DNA from: Phoronis australis
Taxonomy: Eukaryota > Phoronida > Phoronidae
DNA length: 64,000 nucleotides
NCBI GenBank assembly: GCA_002633005.1
Contig: NMRA01000087.1
Span: 310,001-374,000 of the forward strand
Direction of reading: 5' to 3'
Shown here piece by piece: positions 10,016 through 22,676 of the stretch; position 1 is the stretch's first letter; the number at the start of each line of letters is the position of its first letter. Both the position numbers and the translations under genes were made by a program. The notes under the pieces are model-generated. The model was not told the origin of the DNA. It searched no databases and saw only the letters and a list, made by a program, of their open reading frames with translations.

Positions 10016-13000
10016 TTCCAATCAAATGCATTTTCTTTAAAGTAGATGATCAACGCATCTGCTTGTTTGCAGCCTGTCAATAGACGTAGGTGACGTCATA
10101 CTGGGTGCCTCTGCCGCCAGTGCAGTTTCCCAAGTTTCAAGCGAACCTGGAATACCTTGAAGGTTGCTCACGCGAACTAAAAATGATTGAAACTGATCTG
10201 AGTTTAACTATACAGTTATGGTTAACAGCCAGGTTCGTCCAGTTTCAGATGAAACAACACGGGAAACGGAAAGGTATATTTTATTGCATAGTAAAAACAC
10301 TCGGACTACAAATTATTAAACGGCGACAAGTTACAAATGGTTTCTTTAAAAATGCCAGTTATCCAGTTATGTTTTCGCCAAAATTCTAATTACTTTAAAA
10401 TGAGTCTAGCACTATAGACGTACGGCGATTTCTTGTTCAGCTGCCAGCAACCGTCTGGTTAACGGAGGTGCATAATTTACACGTAGACTTCACCGCTCCA
10501 ATAAAGGGCAAACCAAAATGTTCATTTTTTCTCCCGCTGCAGACATTTTAACAAAAAGTTAAGAAAATTTAATTCGTAAAAATGCTGCTTACGTCGACGT
10601 TAACACCTTCACCTAGAACTGAACTTAGCAAGCCTATAGACCAATTCCATCCTTACATTTAGAACCACGAAACTCACTGAGTAGCAGAAACGTACATTCC
10701 CCGTCAATAGCACATTTGGAAATGGCGATTGATACCGGAGATACAATGGTGTTTTTAAAAATCAACTAAACGTTCACCGGAATTAAACTGCGGGAGAACA
10801 GTAAGACCAATCGCACTCACAATTTTCCCGTCCCCAAGAAATCTAACACAAAGGGACATCGGAAGTAGTACAAAGCAAGATTTAGGTCGAGGGATCTGCC
10901 ATTTCGTGAATGGGCGTCCGCCAGAACAAATGAAAAAAAAAAAAACGACAACTGATTAACCACAAGACACCCTTGGCGTGACTTGGTAAGGCTGACAGAC
11001 AAACATGCAAAATCGCAAATTTCAAACTGGAAAAAAACAAATTAGCGGTGGTGATCTGAACCTGAACTCTGCTGGGTCGAGTCATTCATCACGACTAATC
11101 AGGAGTTGTGTCGCCAGATCAAAAATTAAAACAAAATAAAAAAACAAAAACAAAAAACAAAGGGCTCCACCCCAAACATGTACCAAATAATGGCTTAACA
11201 CCATGAGTATTACACAAAGTACACGTTTGTATAAATTGTTGTTAAAACAAAACAAATAAATACTATGATGCAACGATTAAATAAACACTATCACTACATG
11301 GTTAAAACGGCCACAAGGCCCTTATCACATAGCCAATAAGTTGTTATCTTAAATAACTGTTAAATTGCTGGGGAGTAACCACCATGTCCTAGAAAAGGGA
11401 AATAATCGGTTTTATGACATTTTTGGGAATTATGGTTGGATGAGATAGCTTTCCTGACCTCAATAACTTTGACAAGAGTTATAGGACAACAAAATTCGTT
11501 GTTGTTTGATTTTACTTCATATCGCCAATTCTCACTGCTATTTCCAGATTTTCCCTGAAATCAACGTCACAGACCTTACACGTTAAATACACTTAAAATA
11601 CTCTGACATTTCTCGAGCAGGGCTCAGCTACCACAGCACAGCATTGGACTGCAACCACAGTGTTGATGTAGAAGTTTGATTCTTTGCCGAGAGACTGATG
11701 ATCTAGGATTAAGAACCATATCATGTTGCATCTTAAGACTGACCTTGAGAATGTCCCGTTAAAAAAGGATTCACCAAACATGCATACCTAGCACCTTCAA
11801 TCAGTGTAACCACTTGCCTGTGTTATTCTGCATTGTGCATTCATAAATGAACTGAGGAGGTCAACACTTAGGGATAAAACTATCCATATGACTCCCTAAC
11901 ACTTGGCCACTTTCACAAAGAAATAAAAAAAATAAAAGGCTTATGAACTACTGCAACAAGAGTCACTAAGTAGTCTCATGGTGCCACGATAGCATATACT
12001 AAAAGCCAACAATGTAAGTTTTCTCCCAGGCCAAAAGGGCAGCTTTAAGTTACACAATCTTCGTCTGCATAACACATAGTGTTTCACTAGTTTCCCTAAC
12101 AAAGTTATTCACGACTTACACCTAAGGGCTAGCACAGATGGATAGCTGTCTGTCTCAGGTGAACCTTAGCTGAGCTGACAGCTCGCACCAAAGTGAGAAC
12201 AATTTAATGAAGCAGTGGTTAGTTTATTCAGTTGTAGTTGCACGTTCACCAACACTTTGGCGTAAGTTGCCAGGTCAACTATGGTTCACTAGGGGCAGAC
12301 AGCTCAGCTTATAGCCATTGGTCTGCAGAGGCTGTGCATTAGACAGTTTACTCATCCAAGGAGAAAGCTTGGCACTGTGCAGTCTGACATTAATTTTGTT
12401 AATTCTTTTTGTCCAAAATTGGTGAGACATTATGTCACTTCAAAATTTAAACATGAAAGTGTCCAAGGGCAACAGTGGGTTTATGATGGTAGAAATCTTT
12501 AAAACTAACTTATATCAAAAGCTTAAAAATTTGTACTGTCACTAAGAATATAAAAATATCACATTCTCAACTAATAAAGCTTGCCTACCATATAGAATAT
12601 GTGAATGAATACATTTGCAAATCAATGACTAAACTTAAAATTTGCATAGTTGTTCATTTGATTGGTCTACAATGACATCACAGTCACACTCTACCCTTGT
12701 TTAATCAAAAAAGAAAACTGCGCATTTGTGTAAGCTAAAAGTACCAATAAATCTCTTCTATGTGATGCCAATCAGAAATACATGACAGTTTAAATTACCC
12801 ACTCTTACAAAAATCATGCAATCAAAAACTCACATCCTGGCCTAATCTACTGGTGAAAATGGGACTGAGGTAAAGTATTTAAGCTTAATGAGTAGTCATT
12901 TTCTTTTAGCTCATGGCAATCTGAAAACACAAATCTTCAAAGATATCCTTCAAACAACACATACATTAATTTTGTCTGTTACTTGAATCACTGGAAATTG

Positions 13001-13645
13001 TTCTAGAATTTGAAGTTGTGTAGGGTTCTAACATTAACAAATAATAAGGAAACATAACCCTTTAGTAGAGCCAAGTTAGCAGGTATCTGGATAGCGCATT
13101 TGTACAACTTTGTTGTGGTAAAGATTAATTAAAAACCCCAGTTCAATAGTTCCCCATTGCACAAAGATGTTTACCTAATTTCAACAGTCAGAAGTCCCCA
13201 GCTAATGCCAGAGTCACCTTGCCATAAAAACAACAGATCTTTAACTACAACATCTTACCATGCTCAAGTCAATGCAAGAGTAAAAAGTTGAAGACCTACA
13301 GCATGCGCTGTGTATTAGTTTAAGAGGTAGAGTATACCATTGATCTAAGTTAAAGACAATGCATATTTCAGAGACACTAGTATGTCACCGAGCTGTTTCA
13401 GTGACAATGTAGGCAATAGTTGGATATAATTTGCCCGCATTTTGAGAACCAGTGTTCTCCACTGAATAACAAGCATCGAACTGGTTCTCAAAATGTGGGC
13501 ACATTAGATCTGACTATTACTGCCAGTGTGACTCTGGTTTTAAACAGTCTTTCACATTAAAATTATAATAAGGAAATTTGCCTGTGTTGGCATGGGCAAG
13601 GACACCGAAAAATGCAAGACTCGATGCCGTTTGCTTCACAAGTCC
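10016..13645. other. Intergenic DNA plus probable LRRC20 3' UTR
   Basis: No coding exon was recognised on either strand. The part adjoining 13646 should be the 3' UTR of minus-strand LRRC20. The minus-strand AATAAA at 12228-12223 is one candidate poly(A) signal, which would give a 3' UTR of about 1.4 kb, but this is unconfirmed. A palindromic dispersed repeat lies at 13437-13500. Confidence 0.4.
13437..13500. repeat. Short palindromic dispersed repeat, copy 1
   Basis: ATTTTGAGAACCAGT and ACTGGTTCTCAAAAT face each other across a spacer of about 30 bases containing GAATAACAAGCATC. A second copy lies in the opposite orientation at 45544-45606 and shares both arms and the spacer core, so this is a dispersed element and not a chance hairpin. 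Confidence 0.6.
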
Positions 13646-13803
13646 TTAATCACCTCCATCAAACAAGTCCCCAGTTTCAGTCAGAGTGACGGTGAAAACT
13701 CGGATGTTAGACAGCTGCTCAACAGTACTGGCTGGCAGGGGGTTGTGCTGGAGATTGATGTCGTCCAATGAAATCATCTGTTGCAACTTGGCCACATCCA
13801 CCT
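13646..13803 (-). CDS. LRRC20: LRRC20 coding exon 4 with stop
   Basis: The acceptor is TTTACAG at 13804-13810. The exon encodes EVDVAKLQQMISLDDINLQH, then NPLPASTVEQLSNIRVFTVT and LTETGDLFDGGD, with TAA at 13648-13646. It is too short to stand out as an open frame but joins in phase and matches the C-terminus of the family. Confidence 0.85.
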
Positions 13804-16800
13804 CTGTAAAAATGAGATTGTGATAAGTATATTGGATAATCCAATGAAATTAGGTGTTACAACTCGGCTAGACACACTTTATACTCCTGGAAAATATTAA
13901 TGACACGTAACTGGCTTGTCCAATGAAATACAATTTTTTTCTGTTCACTCAACTTTTGGCAACTTCATTTCAAGACTCACTGAGCAAAAAGCGTGTAATC
14001 TATGATTGGAATAAATACCCACAACTTCACAACAGCTAGTCAGAATGTCCTACAGAACAAACAACTATTCGGCTGACAAGTTACTTTTGATACTTTAAAA
14101 AAGTTGTGAATATTCAGTTCAGTGCTCCACAGATTAATGTTCTTTCAATCTGGCAAACCGATGTTTTTAAACCTCAGGTTCTAATTAAGGTTCAAACTGA
14201 AATATTTTTTCAAATAATCCCTAACATAACAGCAACTATACCTTCAATGGCATTACTCTCAGCATTGACGTCTTTAAGCTTCTCCAGTTTGTATACAACT
14301 TTAGGTAACACAGTGAATTTGTTGTAAGATATATCCAAGGTTAAGAGGTCAGACAAATCTTTTAATTCCTCGGGCAGAGTGGACAATTTGTTGTTGCAAA
14401 CTTTCAAATCTGTAAACAAACATAACAAATTAAAGTAAATTTTGCAGACAAAAGTTATTAAACTAAGAAAACAGCATCTCAATCAAGACACATTATCAGT
14501 CAAAACAATTACAGTTATAAAATCAATTTCATTTTGTTTTAACTCAAGCTAAGACCAAGTCCACACCAAAATTAATGCTTTTTCAGAATTTGCAAGGGAT
14601 GAATGAAAAATCATATTGTGACAAATGCAAAATGGCCATTCAAAGAAAAAACTCCAGCTAAGTTACATTCATAAGGTCGTAATATATGGTGATTGACACC
14701 AAGCAAACTCTCAGGATTGGAAATCAATGATTTGTATTGAATGGTAACACACCTTGAAAATCCATACTATGTAGTTTGGTCTTTGCCTATCACAAATCTG
14801 CAAAGACCAGGGCCCGGTCTCCAATCTTTTTACTCGAAATGGAACTCAAAATTAGGTTTGGCATTTTCTACTCTACTTTTGGGCGAACTCAAGATAAGTG
14901 TCTGTTATTCTATGCTCGAGTACACAATAACTTACGTAGATAATTTATTGCCCTTAGTTCACAGTTTGTAAACCCAATATTAAAGCAATAAGTTCGAGTT
15001 TGAACTCGAAACTTTGAGTTTTTACTCGAGTTTGTAGCACCAATATAAGGGTCTTCAAGGGCAAACTTGAACTAGAAACTCCTATGCATAAACTATAATG
15101 TATTCGAGCACAGTCTGATAACCAATTATCTTAAGTTTGCACAAAAGGAGCAGAGAAATTGTAAAAAATAGTTTCAAGTTCGTTTCGAGTACAAAGATTA
15201 GAGACCGGGTCCAGGGTTTTATCCAGGATTGCAATAGTGGTAGTCCAAATTTCCAAAAAAAATGATCGAGCACGGGAGTGTATGTAGAATGCATATGTCA
15301 ATCATGACGGAAACCGCAGACGACACTGGCTGTGCAAAATTCTAGAACCTCTACCCGAAACCACAAGCGTCGGGCTCTACAGACACAGTGAAGAGTTGTA
15401 ACGGCTTGGAAGTTTTTCACAGGGTGTAACCATAAATATTGGATAAGTCAAAGAAACCTTTATAAGACCAATGAAATGAGCTCAAATTGGATAAGCCAGT
15501 GACAATGAAAAATTCACCAAAACAAACCAATTCATCTAACTGATAAATGCACAAGCAACAACCAATAAAAGTCATGGAAAGCCTTTCTATTCCCAGGTAT
15601 GTTGGGCTGCAGGTAACACCAGTCTGTGTCATGAGGCGCGCAGAATATTGAAAAATACACCACGAAAGCACATTTGCACATTAAATTTCTTATTTCTGAA
15701 ATGACTGATGGCCTATTTCTCTGAGCAACGACTGACCAGACAATAACATTGAGAAAGTGGCCATCATTTCAAGCAGCTTTTTAAAATTTTGCCCGTCAGT
15801 CTTTTTTAATTCTGACCATCCCGTCGAACCCGTCCAAAATAACACTCTGCGGAGGATGCTCAAACCCTTGATAGGGACCATGCCTTTTAGTGAAGTTTCT
15901 CAAAAAGAAAAGTATATTCAAAGAAAAACAACAGTAACAACAACGTGACCAAATTTCATTTAATATAAATTTTAAAGATGAAATCTCAAAAACTCTGTTA
16001 CAGTTTTCTAATATCATTTTGTTTTCAATTATGTAACTTTCAATTTTTTTTCAGGAAAATCATAAAAGTCTGATTTTTGATAACCCCTCGTGCAAAAATA
16101 GAACATTTTAGAAACAACCAACAGTATTTTGGAGAAAGGTGTATAAAGCATTAAATTTGACAGTTTCATAAGATACGAATCCGATCAGTCATTTATGAGA
16201 TGTGATGCTCCAAGTTGGCCATTTTTGTATTTTTTCTAGGATCACACGTAACATCAAATTAATGATTGTAATCATATCGAACTCAAACTAATTTTGTTGT
16301 CCAATGTCAGTTTTATGCTTCAATGGCTTTAAGTACATTTCCTGTTTACCAATTTTCTCAATTTTGAGTACCTAAATTTTAGCGTTTTTGCTCCTTATGC
16401 ACTGTGAAATTTGTTTCTTTGATGATTTAGTTCAACATCACTTGTTTGCTTTTGAATAATTTGAGTTCAAAATCAAACCACAAGTTCCCTCACTATAGTT
16501 CACTAAATGACTTTAAGGTTCAAGTCCCGATTAGGCAAAAAGTCTTTTCAGACTTATATTCATTAGGTCATGTGATGTGGCAACAACTGGCATGCCGACC
16601 AGAATTAAAAATGTTTGCGATAAGGTTACTTGATGCAAATAAACAGAAGTTTCTTTTTCAATAAATATAAATTAACTGTGATCTCTACACCTGTGTTTAT
16701 GCCTTTTCTCATGCTTAATTAGAACAATGACGGCATTGCAAAATTTGATGTCGCTTTAAGTACGGAGGCAAAAGCTCAACCCAAAATCACCATTTTTCAA

Positions 16801-19800
16801 ATTTAGTATACTAATCCTTTCTCTGAAATCAAAAACAACACTCTAATGATTTATCGCAAGTCAAGGTCATCAAACAAGCACTGTCACTACTTTATGGCTT
16901 TGTAGCAAACTGTGCCGAGCCCCCTTAAATATTGCTTCAACTACAGTATATCTATATAAATGTGAAGATAAACACCACAAGACATCACAATAAATCACAC
17001 ACCGCTCATAACAAGAGCTTACCTGTGAGGTGGGTGAATTTGAGAGCAAGCTTGGACGGGATTTTACGTATCACATTGAATGACAGATCACAGGCCTCCA
17101 CAGGTGTGTTTTTCAGGAGGAAGAAGACAGCATCAGGTACCTGCATGAGTTGACAACTGGAGAGATCTGGAAATAAATGAAGACTAGTTGCAAACCACAT
17201 TAATGACAATGGCATAGTACTTCATTTTTGTCTCTCTTGTTTCCTCCCAAGCTAGCTGGACAGGATAGAGTTTAAAAGTGAACTTACAACTACAAGCAGC
17301 TGAAAATTGCCAATGAGGACCCACAATTTACTCACGGCATCATCAAGGAGTGAGATACACTAAATATATGACAAGAGTGACTGGAAACATTGCTGTAGTA
17401 TCAACTATCAGTCTGACATTAAGATCAAACTTAGATTACAGAACCCTCCACTGAAAGGGCTGAAATATATAAGCCTTACACAGTGCGGAAAATTGTGTAC
17501 CTGTCCTGCATTCATGTCACAATTAGGTAGTGATGGAAAAGGTGAGCGGTGATGGTGATACACTAAATATGCAGACGAAGGCTTGAGGTGAGTGAAATCA
17601 TGTGCAAATTGTAGGTTAATGTTGAACTTGACATGGCTATATTAACTAAACATCTTTATTTACAGAAAAGCTGAACTTCATTGTGGAATATGTTCTCTCC
17701 ACTTTCCTCACATTAATTCACAGAAATCACTTTATTGCCAGCTATATGAGAAGCTATCAGTTCCCACACTGCCAAAAGATGCCCTAACGCAGACTTGGAA
17801 ATGCAAATTGCTTGGTCATTTTGGTTGCAGAAGTGTTCTGCAGTGCACACAAACAATTTTAAGTAGGCAAATTTAAGAATGATAGTTATTGCATTTGTAT
17901 TGCTGCAGCAAGGGAGTTAGACTAGCTGCAGCGGCATCCCAAAGGTGAGCAACACCTCAAGGGCAAGCAGCACCCTAAGGGCGTGAGCACCCCAAGGGCA
18001 AGAAGCACCCACAGGCATGTAGCACCTCAAGGCGAGCAACACCCCAAGGGCAAGCAGGACACCAAGGGCGAGCAGCACTTACAGAGAAGAACTGCAAAAA
18101 GTGGTGGGACCCCAAGCAGGTTGTGAAACTATTACAAAAACCGCAAATTCAGACGGCAGCAGTTTCAAAATCTTGATATTAAATCAACACATCATTTACT
18201 GAGATTGACACAATCAATGCATTAGGTTATCATCTCCACCAAAAACCTGTGACAATCTTAAATTCACAATGAGGCACAATTTCCGGTTAGTCACAAATCA
18301 ACTCTTTGTCAGCAGAATGAATGTCAAATTACAGCAGGGAATTGACACATCTGCAAAAAGTGGCTAAATAAACGATCACTTTTCCAATACATCACAACTT
18401 AACTTGCAGTCCAATAAAATCAAAAGTGACACCTACCTTGTTCGTTACAACAAATTTATTGGTACCATTTTCTTACTTTTGTAAAAATATGTCAATCATC
18501 ATTCGAAACATAAACATTTACTCAAAGACGAAACAGAATCGATTAAACTGCACTGAATTCAGTGAACAGGATAGAATATACAAAACAGCATTGAGTTCAG
18601 GATATGAAATCGATGAGTGCAGATTGAATTGATGCAATAGCATTCATACACAGGATAGGATTGAATTGTCGTACAATTGGCATCGAGTTCATTAAATGGA
18701 ACTGAATATACAATTTGATTTTTTGCAGAAATGGCTGCCCATACATGACTGCTCCTAACAGCAGAACAATGAATTAATTCCTAGTTGTTTTCAAGCCACT
18801 CACTGGTGCCAAATTAGTTTACTCAAGGAAGACTGTAGGCTGTTCATTGTAATTAATTTTGCTTCAGAACTTGTTTCTAAGTTTTTTTACCCATATCATT
18901 CCAAAGCTATATATGTTATATATACAGGCTTGCATCAAGGATATCCTACGATTTTTACCTCTGGCTGACTGGTTCTAAGCTTACTGCAGGAGCTGTAGTT
19001 GGTCCATCAAAGCTGTAACTGTAAGATAGCATTATTGGCCAACGGGGATTGCCGGGAGCTGGCAATAACTTTTGATTGAAAATATACTGAAAACCAAAAA
19101 AACAAATAAGTTTAGACTTACCTGTCAATAAACTTTGTCCAATTTTGATATCCTTTCAAATAGGTCCTTTACTGTTATAATTCAGTTCTGTTACCAGTGC
19201 AGTTTAGCTCAGACACATGCTAAAAATTGTCAGTTTATAGCCACTTTCCAACTGCAAAAATCACCACTGTTTTGGTCAGGTGACCTATAATTTGCATATT
19301 TATGACACAAAACTGAAATGGGATAAATGCAGGTTTAGCCAATTTATTATTCATAGGTAATTGTGTCCATACTGTTTCATATACTTTATTTTAGCAAAGT
19401 GAATACTGTTCAGAATTCCTATTACAGAGCCATCGCCTGCACACCCTTAAATGTCCAGAGGCAATGTATTGCCTAAGTACTACTGGAAACAGGAACACAA
19501 ACATTTAATAATTTGCATTTAAATTACACATCCCTGCATAAGCTACCAGTGGTTTCTATTGGAGGGTGAAGATTTTGTTAAGCATAGGCCATCAGACTGG
19601 GTCCGATTTATTTTCAGAATGTCTGATCAGATTTCACATTAGTACAGACATTTACCCAATTCATTTCTGGGAATGGTCTTGACAAAATTCACGCTCTCTG
19701 CCTTCATGTTTGTCACGAACTTTACGATTCAAGACAAAGAATCACTCCGCTTGAAAGTTTTTCATTCTCCTATAGTCAATTTGGGTCAAACTTAATGGTT

Positions 19801-22007
19801 ACCATACTCCAATCTTATTGGGTGTTGCTTTTGTATTTTTTACTTAGACGAATACTATTGGTTGCTTTTGCGATATTTCTCGTGTCATCAGCTAATTTAA
19901 ATTGAGCTTATCTCATTAATTTCTAAGGAGCTATGGTGGCTGATCCAATGATAACCCCCAGCGTTCGAAATACACACTGGCCTGGTGGCCTGGGGCTAGT
20001 GGATTTGCGGCTGGGCCAGTAGCCTTCACATAAAGGCTCTACCTAGATGTGCTCTCCTATTCAAGTCTTAACTCCTATGATACAAACTTCTTCAGGTGTT
20101 TTTGTTGTTTGATACTAAGAAATGATTAAAATATCAGTTTCAATGCATACCGTGATTGAGACGCTTACAAGGAAGTCACGCATTTCTAAAGATATGTGTT
20201 AAATTTCCCATCTCGTCCTTCTGAGCAGCTTTTACCAGGATCAAAGAGAGCGCGCCGCTGGAGTACAATACAGTTGTGACGATCGCATTTTCCGATGTAA
20301 GACCCAATTAAGTGTAATTATCAGACCATAAACTGTAGTAAACATCTCTACCTGTACAAAGTGGCGAATTTTCTAAATGCATTAACCAATAATTTCTGTT
20401 AAAACGAACACCACGGCGGTATTCAGCGAGAAAAAACGACCACGTCTGGTTTTTGATTTTTAAAAATCGATGAACGCATAACTTTAGATAAAAACTACAA
20501 ATGTTGGGTACGATTCATAAATGATCATGCGTATTGATATACTCGGTGGATTTACAAACGCTGACCAGAGTTAACGATATCGTATAGATTATTCTTTTAA
20601 CTGTTTCAATCTCGTTTAACCAGATTTTTGACTAGGAAACAGTTGTCCTTAACGTGTGCCAACTAATTTTTTATGACTGACAAAAAGCTAGAATAGTTAT
20701 GTAGTCTGTGCAACTAAAATTGCCCAGAGATTCAAAATATTCAGTTTGGCCATCACCATATTTGCACTTTTGTATATTTTTATGATTTGAGTTCTAACAC
20801 AGATTAAAAGTTTAGTCTTGTTTGCTGTGAAATGTTTAGTGTAGCTGCAATCTGGAAAGTTCAGGGATAGATTCACAATTAACTAATCTAATAAAGTTTC
20901 GCTAGCCATCAAAATTAACCACTGTTTTGGTACTTCAATTTTAAAAATAAAAAAAAGATATCAACTCATTCTCAGTAAGAAAAAACAAATATACAGGAGT
21001 ATTAAACTGAAATAACGAAAACTGGTATGGAACATTTTTAAAACCATCATTCCTTTGGGAATTATCTTGTTGTGAAGATAAACACAAATTAACTTATTTA
21101 GTCCTGTAATATTTAAAATGTGCCAAGTTAAAATTACTCTTCACAGACGCAGGCTGTAACTCAAATTTGGGTGTACTAACAACCATCATTGTTGAGACAC
21201 TAGTGCTAGCTGCCTTTCCACTTCATTAGCTCAGATCTACGTCAATACATTTAGGGTGAGTTGAATAGGCATCATAAAAGTTGTCTGGGGATAAGGGAAT
21301 CTGAGCAGTGACCAGTGTAAAGGCCCGTTTAGACATCAACTTTTAATGCAGTGCAACTGACGCGGTGCAACTTGATCGGCGTCAAGTGGCGGTTTGCACA
21401 CACAATTTCATTAACTACGTGACAAGACGGAAATTGGATGCGGGAGAGACTAGAATGCACATGCGCAGGTATTTAAATAGGGGCGTTGCAGAGACAGAGA
21501 GCCCGTATGTAGGTCATTGCCCAAGTGCAGTAAAGATGATCCTTTATGCCTTGCCCCAGTTTCGCGTTTATGTAATTGACACGGAGCAAGATCGATGTTC
21601 GAGCGCAAATTGCCCCACGTCACCTCACAAACGGGTGGCAAAAGTTGTCACCACTGTGTCAGTTTGCTCCGTGACAGGAACATCTCGTTCCGTGTCAGCT
21701 GATCCGTGTTAACTTTTGTAGTGTAAACGTGAATTCTTCACGTGGAGGGGAGCGGCAAATGATGATTTAGTCGAGTTGAGAAAAAGCAAAATTATATTAA
21801 TGACATGAAATATGCGCATCGTCAGAAAGGGGAGAGATTTGCTACCGAGATAGTGTATTATGGACTTATCCAATACTAGCACTCGTACTGGTTCGAACTG
21901 GCACACTGACCGAACCACGTCAACAACAAAGGATTTTTACCCAGTTTCCTGTCTTCTTTAGCATCGTCGCATCTTTTGACAACTTTCGTTACTTCCTTGC
22001 CAGCCAT
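13646..22007 (-). CDS. LRRC20: LRRC20 orthologue, leucine-rich repeat protein, four exons
   Basis: Four coding exons (22007-21941, 17166-17023, 14409-14242, 13803-13646) join with consistent phases to give 178 residues, against 184 in human LRRC20. The protein begins MAGKEVTKVVKRCDDAKEDRKL and continues DLSSCQLMQVPDAVFFLLKN. It then has LRRs such as ACDLSFNVIRKIPSKLA, LKVCNNKLSTLPEELKDL, TLDISYNKFTVLPKVVYKL and NAESNAIEEVDVAKL, and ends LTETGDLFDGGD. Each repeat follows the LxxLxLxxNxLxxLP pattern. There is no signal peptide or membrane segment, so it should be intracellular. Its biochemical role is not established. The start ATG has A at -3 and G at +4. It is divergently paired with the BCAP-like gene, 669 bp away. 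Confidence 0.9.
14242..14409 (-). CDS. LRRC20: LRRC20 coding exon 3
   Basis: The acceptor is TTTACAG and the donor GTATAG. The 168-base exon encodes LKVCNNKLSTLPEELKDLSD, then LLTLDISYNKFTVLPKVVYK and LEKLKDVNAESNAIE. It contributes the central LRRs. Confidence 0.9.
14807..15216. mobile_element. Inverted-repeat (MITE-like) element, about 410 bp
   Basis: The left end reads GGGCCCGGTCTCCAATCTTT then TTACTCGAAATGGAACTCAAA. The reverse complement of the right end reads TGGACCCGGTCTCTAATCTTT then GTACTCGAAACGAACTTGAAA. Homology runs about 45 bases at each end. The interior carries further self-complementary ACTCGAG/CTCGAGT motifs. It has no coding capacity and lies in LRRC20 intron 2. Confidence 0.65.
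16735..16930. repeat. Dispersed repeat fragment, partner at about 51760-51985
   Basis: AAAAGCTCAACCCAAAATCA followed by CATTTTTCAAA, and later GCAAACTGTGCCGAGCCCCC, recur as AAACTCAACTTAAAATCAAC with ATTTTTCAAAATT, and GCAGACTGTGTCGAGCCCCC, around 51840-51975. Spacing and order are preserved, which suggests two diverged copies of one element. Confidence 0.4.
17023..17166 (-). CDS. LRRC20: LRRC20 coding exon 2
   Basis: The acceptor is TTTCCAG and the donor GTAAGC. The exon encodes DLSSCQLMQVPDAVFFLLKN, then TPVEACDLSFNVIRKIPSKL and ALKFTHLT, the first two LRR units. It is 144 bases long, so the phase is unchanged. Confidence 0.9.
17943..18085. repeat. Degenerate minisatellite, about 20-bp unit
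   Basis: About seven imperfect units of the type GCACCCCAAGGGCAAGCA follow one another, with single-base changes and small indels. The stretch is in LRRC20 intron 1. Confidence 0.6.
19200..19560. repeat. Diverged copy of the repeat at 23400-23700
   Basis: GTGACCTATAATTTGCATATT followed by TTATTATTCATAGGTAATTG, and later AGAATTCCTATTACAGAGCCAT, match at reduced identity and in the same order the blocks at 23480-23655 (TTGACTTGCGTAATTTGCATA, TTAATTATTCACAGGTAATTG, AAATTCCCATTACAAGCCCAT). The two are therefore old copies of one repeat family. Confidence 0.45.
21325..21732. mobile_element. Inverted-repeat (MITE-like) element beside the LRRC20 promoter
   Basis: The left end CCCGTTTAGACATCAACTTTT and the reverse complement of the right end CACGTTTACACTACAAAAGTT share CGTTTA-AC and continue with imperfect similarity into GACGCGG/GACACGG. 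The element spans about 408 bases in LRRC20 intron 1, only 200 bases from exon 1. It is more GC-rich than its surroundings and open frames in it look fortuitous. Confidence 0.45.
21941..22007 (-). CDS. LRRC20: LRRC20 coding exon 1
   Basis: ATG at 22007-22005 in the context ACAATGG. The exon encodes 22 residues, MAGKEVTKVVKRCDDAKEDRKL, plus one base of the next codon. The donor is GTAAAA, at 21940 and below on the minus strand. The sequence matches the N-terminal helix of LRRC20 proteins, and joining it to exon 2 creates an Asp codon and restores KLDLSSCQL. Confidence 0.85.
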
Positions 22008-22676
22008 TGTACATTTAGTCAGGTTCAATGAGATTCTTAGAACATAAGAGTAGATGGAGTAACGATATTTAAAATATTAAGCAAAAATCTTCGTCATGTT
22101 TATTGACCGAGTCAGCTGACATCTTGTTTTGGTTTGCAGGATCCCTTTCCTCTAACAAAATATGACACTTAAAATAAATTCCAAATCTACCTAGTTCCTT
22201 TAAAAAATACAACGCCAGGTAGTAAACATCGTCATATTTGATAGAACCAGTCTAATGTCATAAAGTTAATAGATTTAGATATTACACCAGGTTCCAGTAC
22301 AGTGCCGATGTTAATTTAGGTAAGGGGCCAAGTGACGTCAAACGCGGAAATAAACCAGGAACAAATGTGAGAGTGCTGGAATTTCCTCGTGCAAGGATTT
22401 TCTGGGGTATCGGTTCATACTACCACTTCAAACGTCGTTCCGACTTTATCTCATCATAACGGATAGACTATTCAGTTTTTGTCATAAACGTGTTTTTGAT
22501 CTTTGAACTTTTTATCCGAAGTTGATGTTATCTCGGCGATATCTTTACGAGTCGAGAAGAGTGAATCTTAGATTTAGAACTTCCTCAAGACTCACATAGA
22601 TGTTGGTGTTCACTAAGGCGTTTTATAAGTTCGCATGAAGTTTGAATAACTCGAGGAAGAGCATCTTAAATAGGAA
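22008..22676. promoter_or_regulatory. Head-to-head promoter region of LRRC20 and the BCAP-like gene
   Basis: The two start codons are only 669 bases apart and divergent, so both promoters and 5' UTRs must lie here unless upstream noncoding exons exist. The block contains a perfect cAMP-response element TGACGTCA at 22333-22340 and a kappaB-like GGAATTTCC at 22378-22386. No TATA box is obvious. The shared-promoter reading is an inference from geometry. Confidence 0.6.

Larger units (their letters stand above)
13804..21940 (-). other. LRRC20 introns (13804-14241, 14410-17022, 17167-21940)
   Basis: Three introns of 438, 2613 and 4774 bases carry no recognised coding exons apart from those listed. 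They hold inverted-repeat elements at 14807-15216 and 21325-21732, a degenerate tandem repeat at 17943-18085 and a dispersed repeat fragment at 19200-19560. Confidence 0.7.

Noticed and set aside
21365-21712. 115-codon plus-strand open frame
   Set aside because: It lies entirely inside an inverted-repeat element and has no domain signature.
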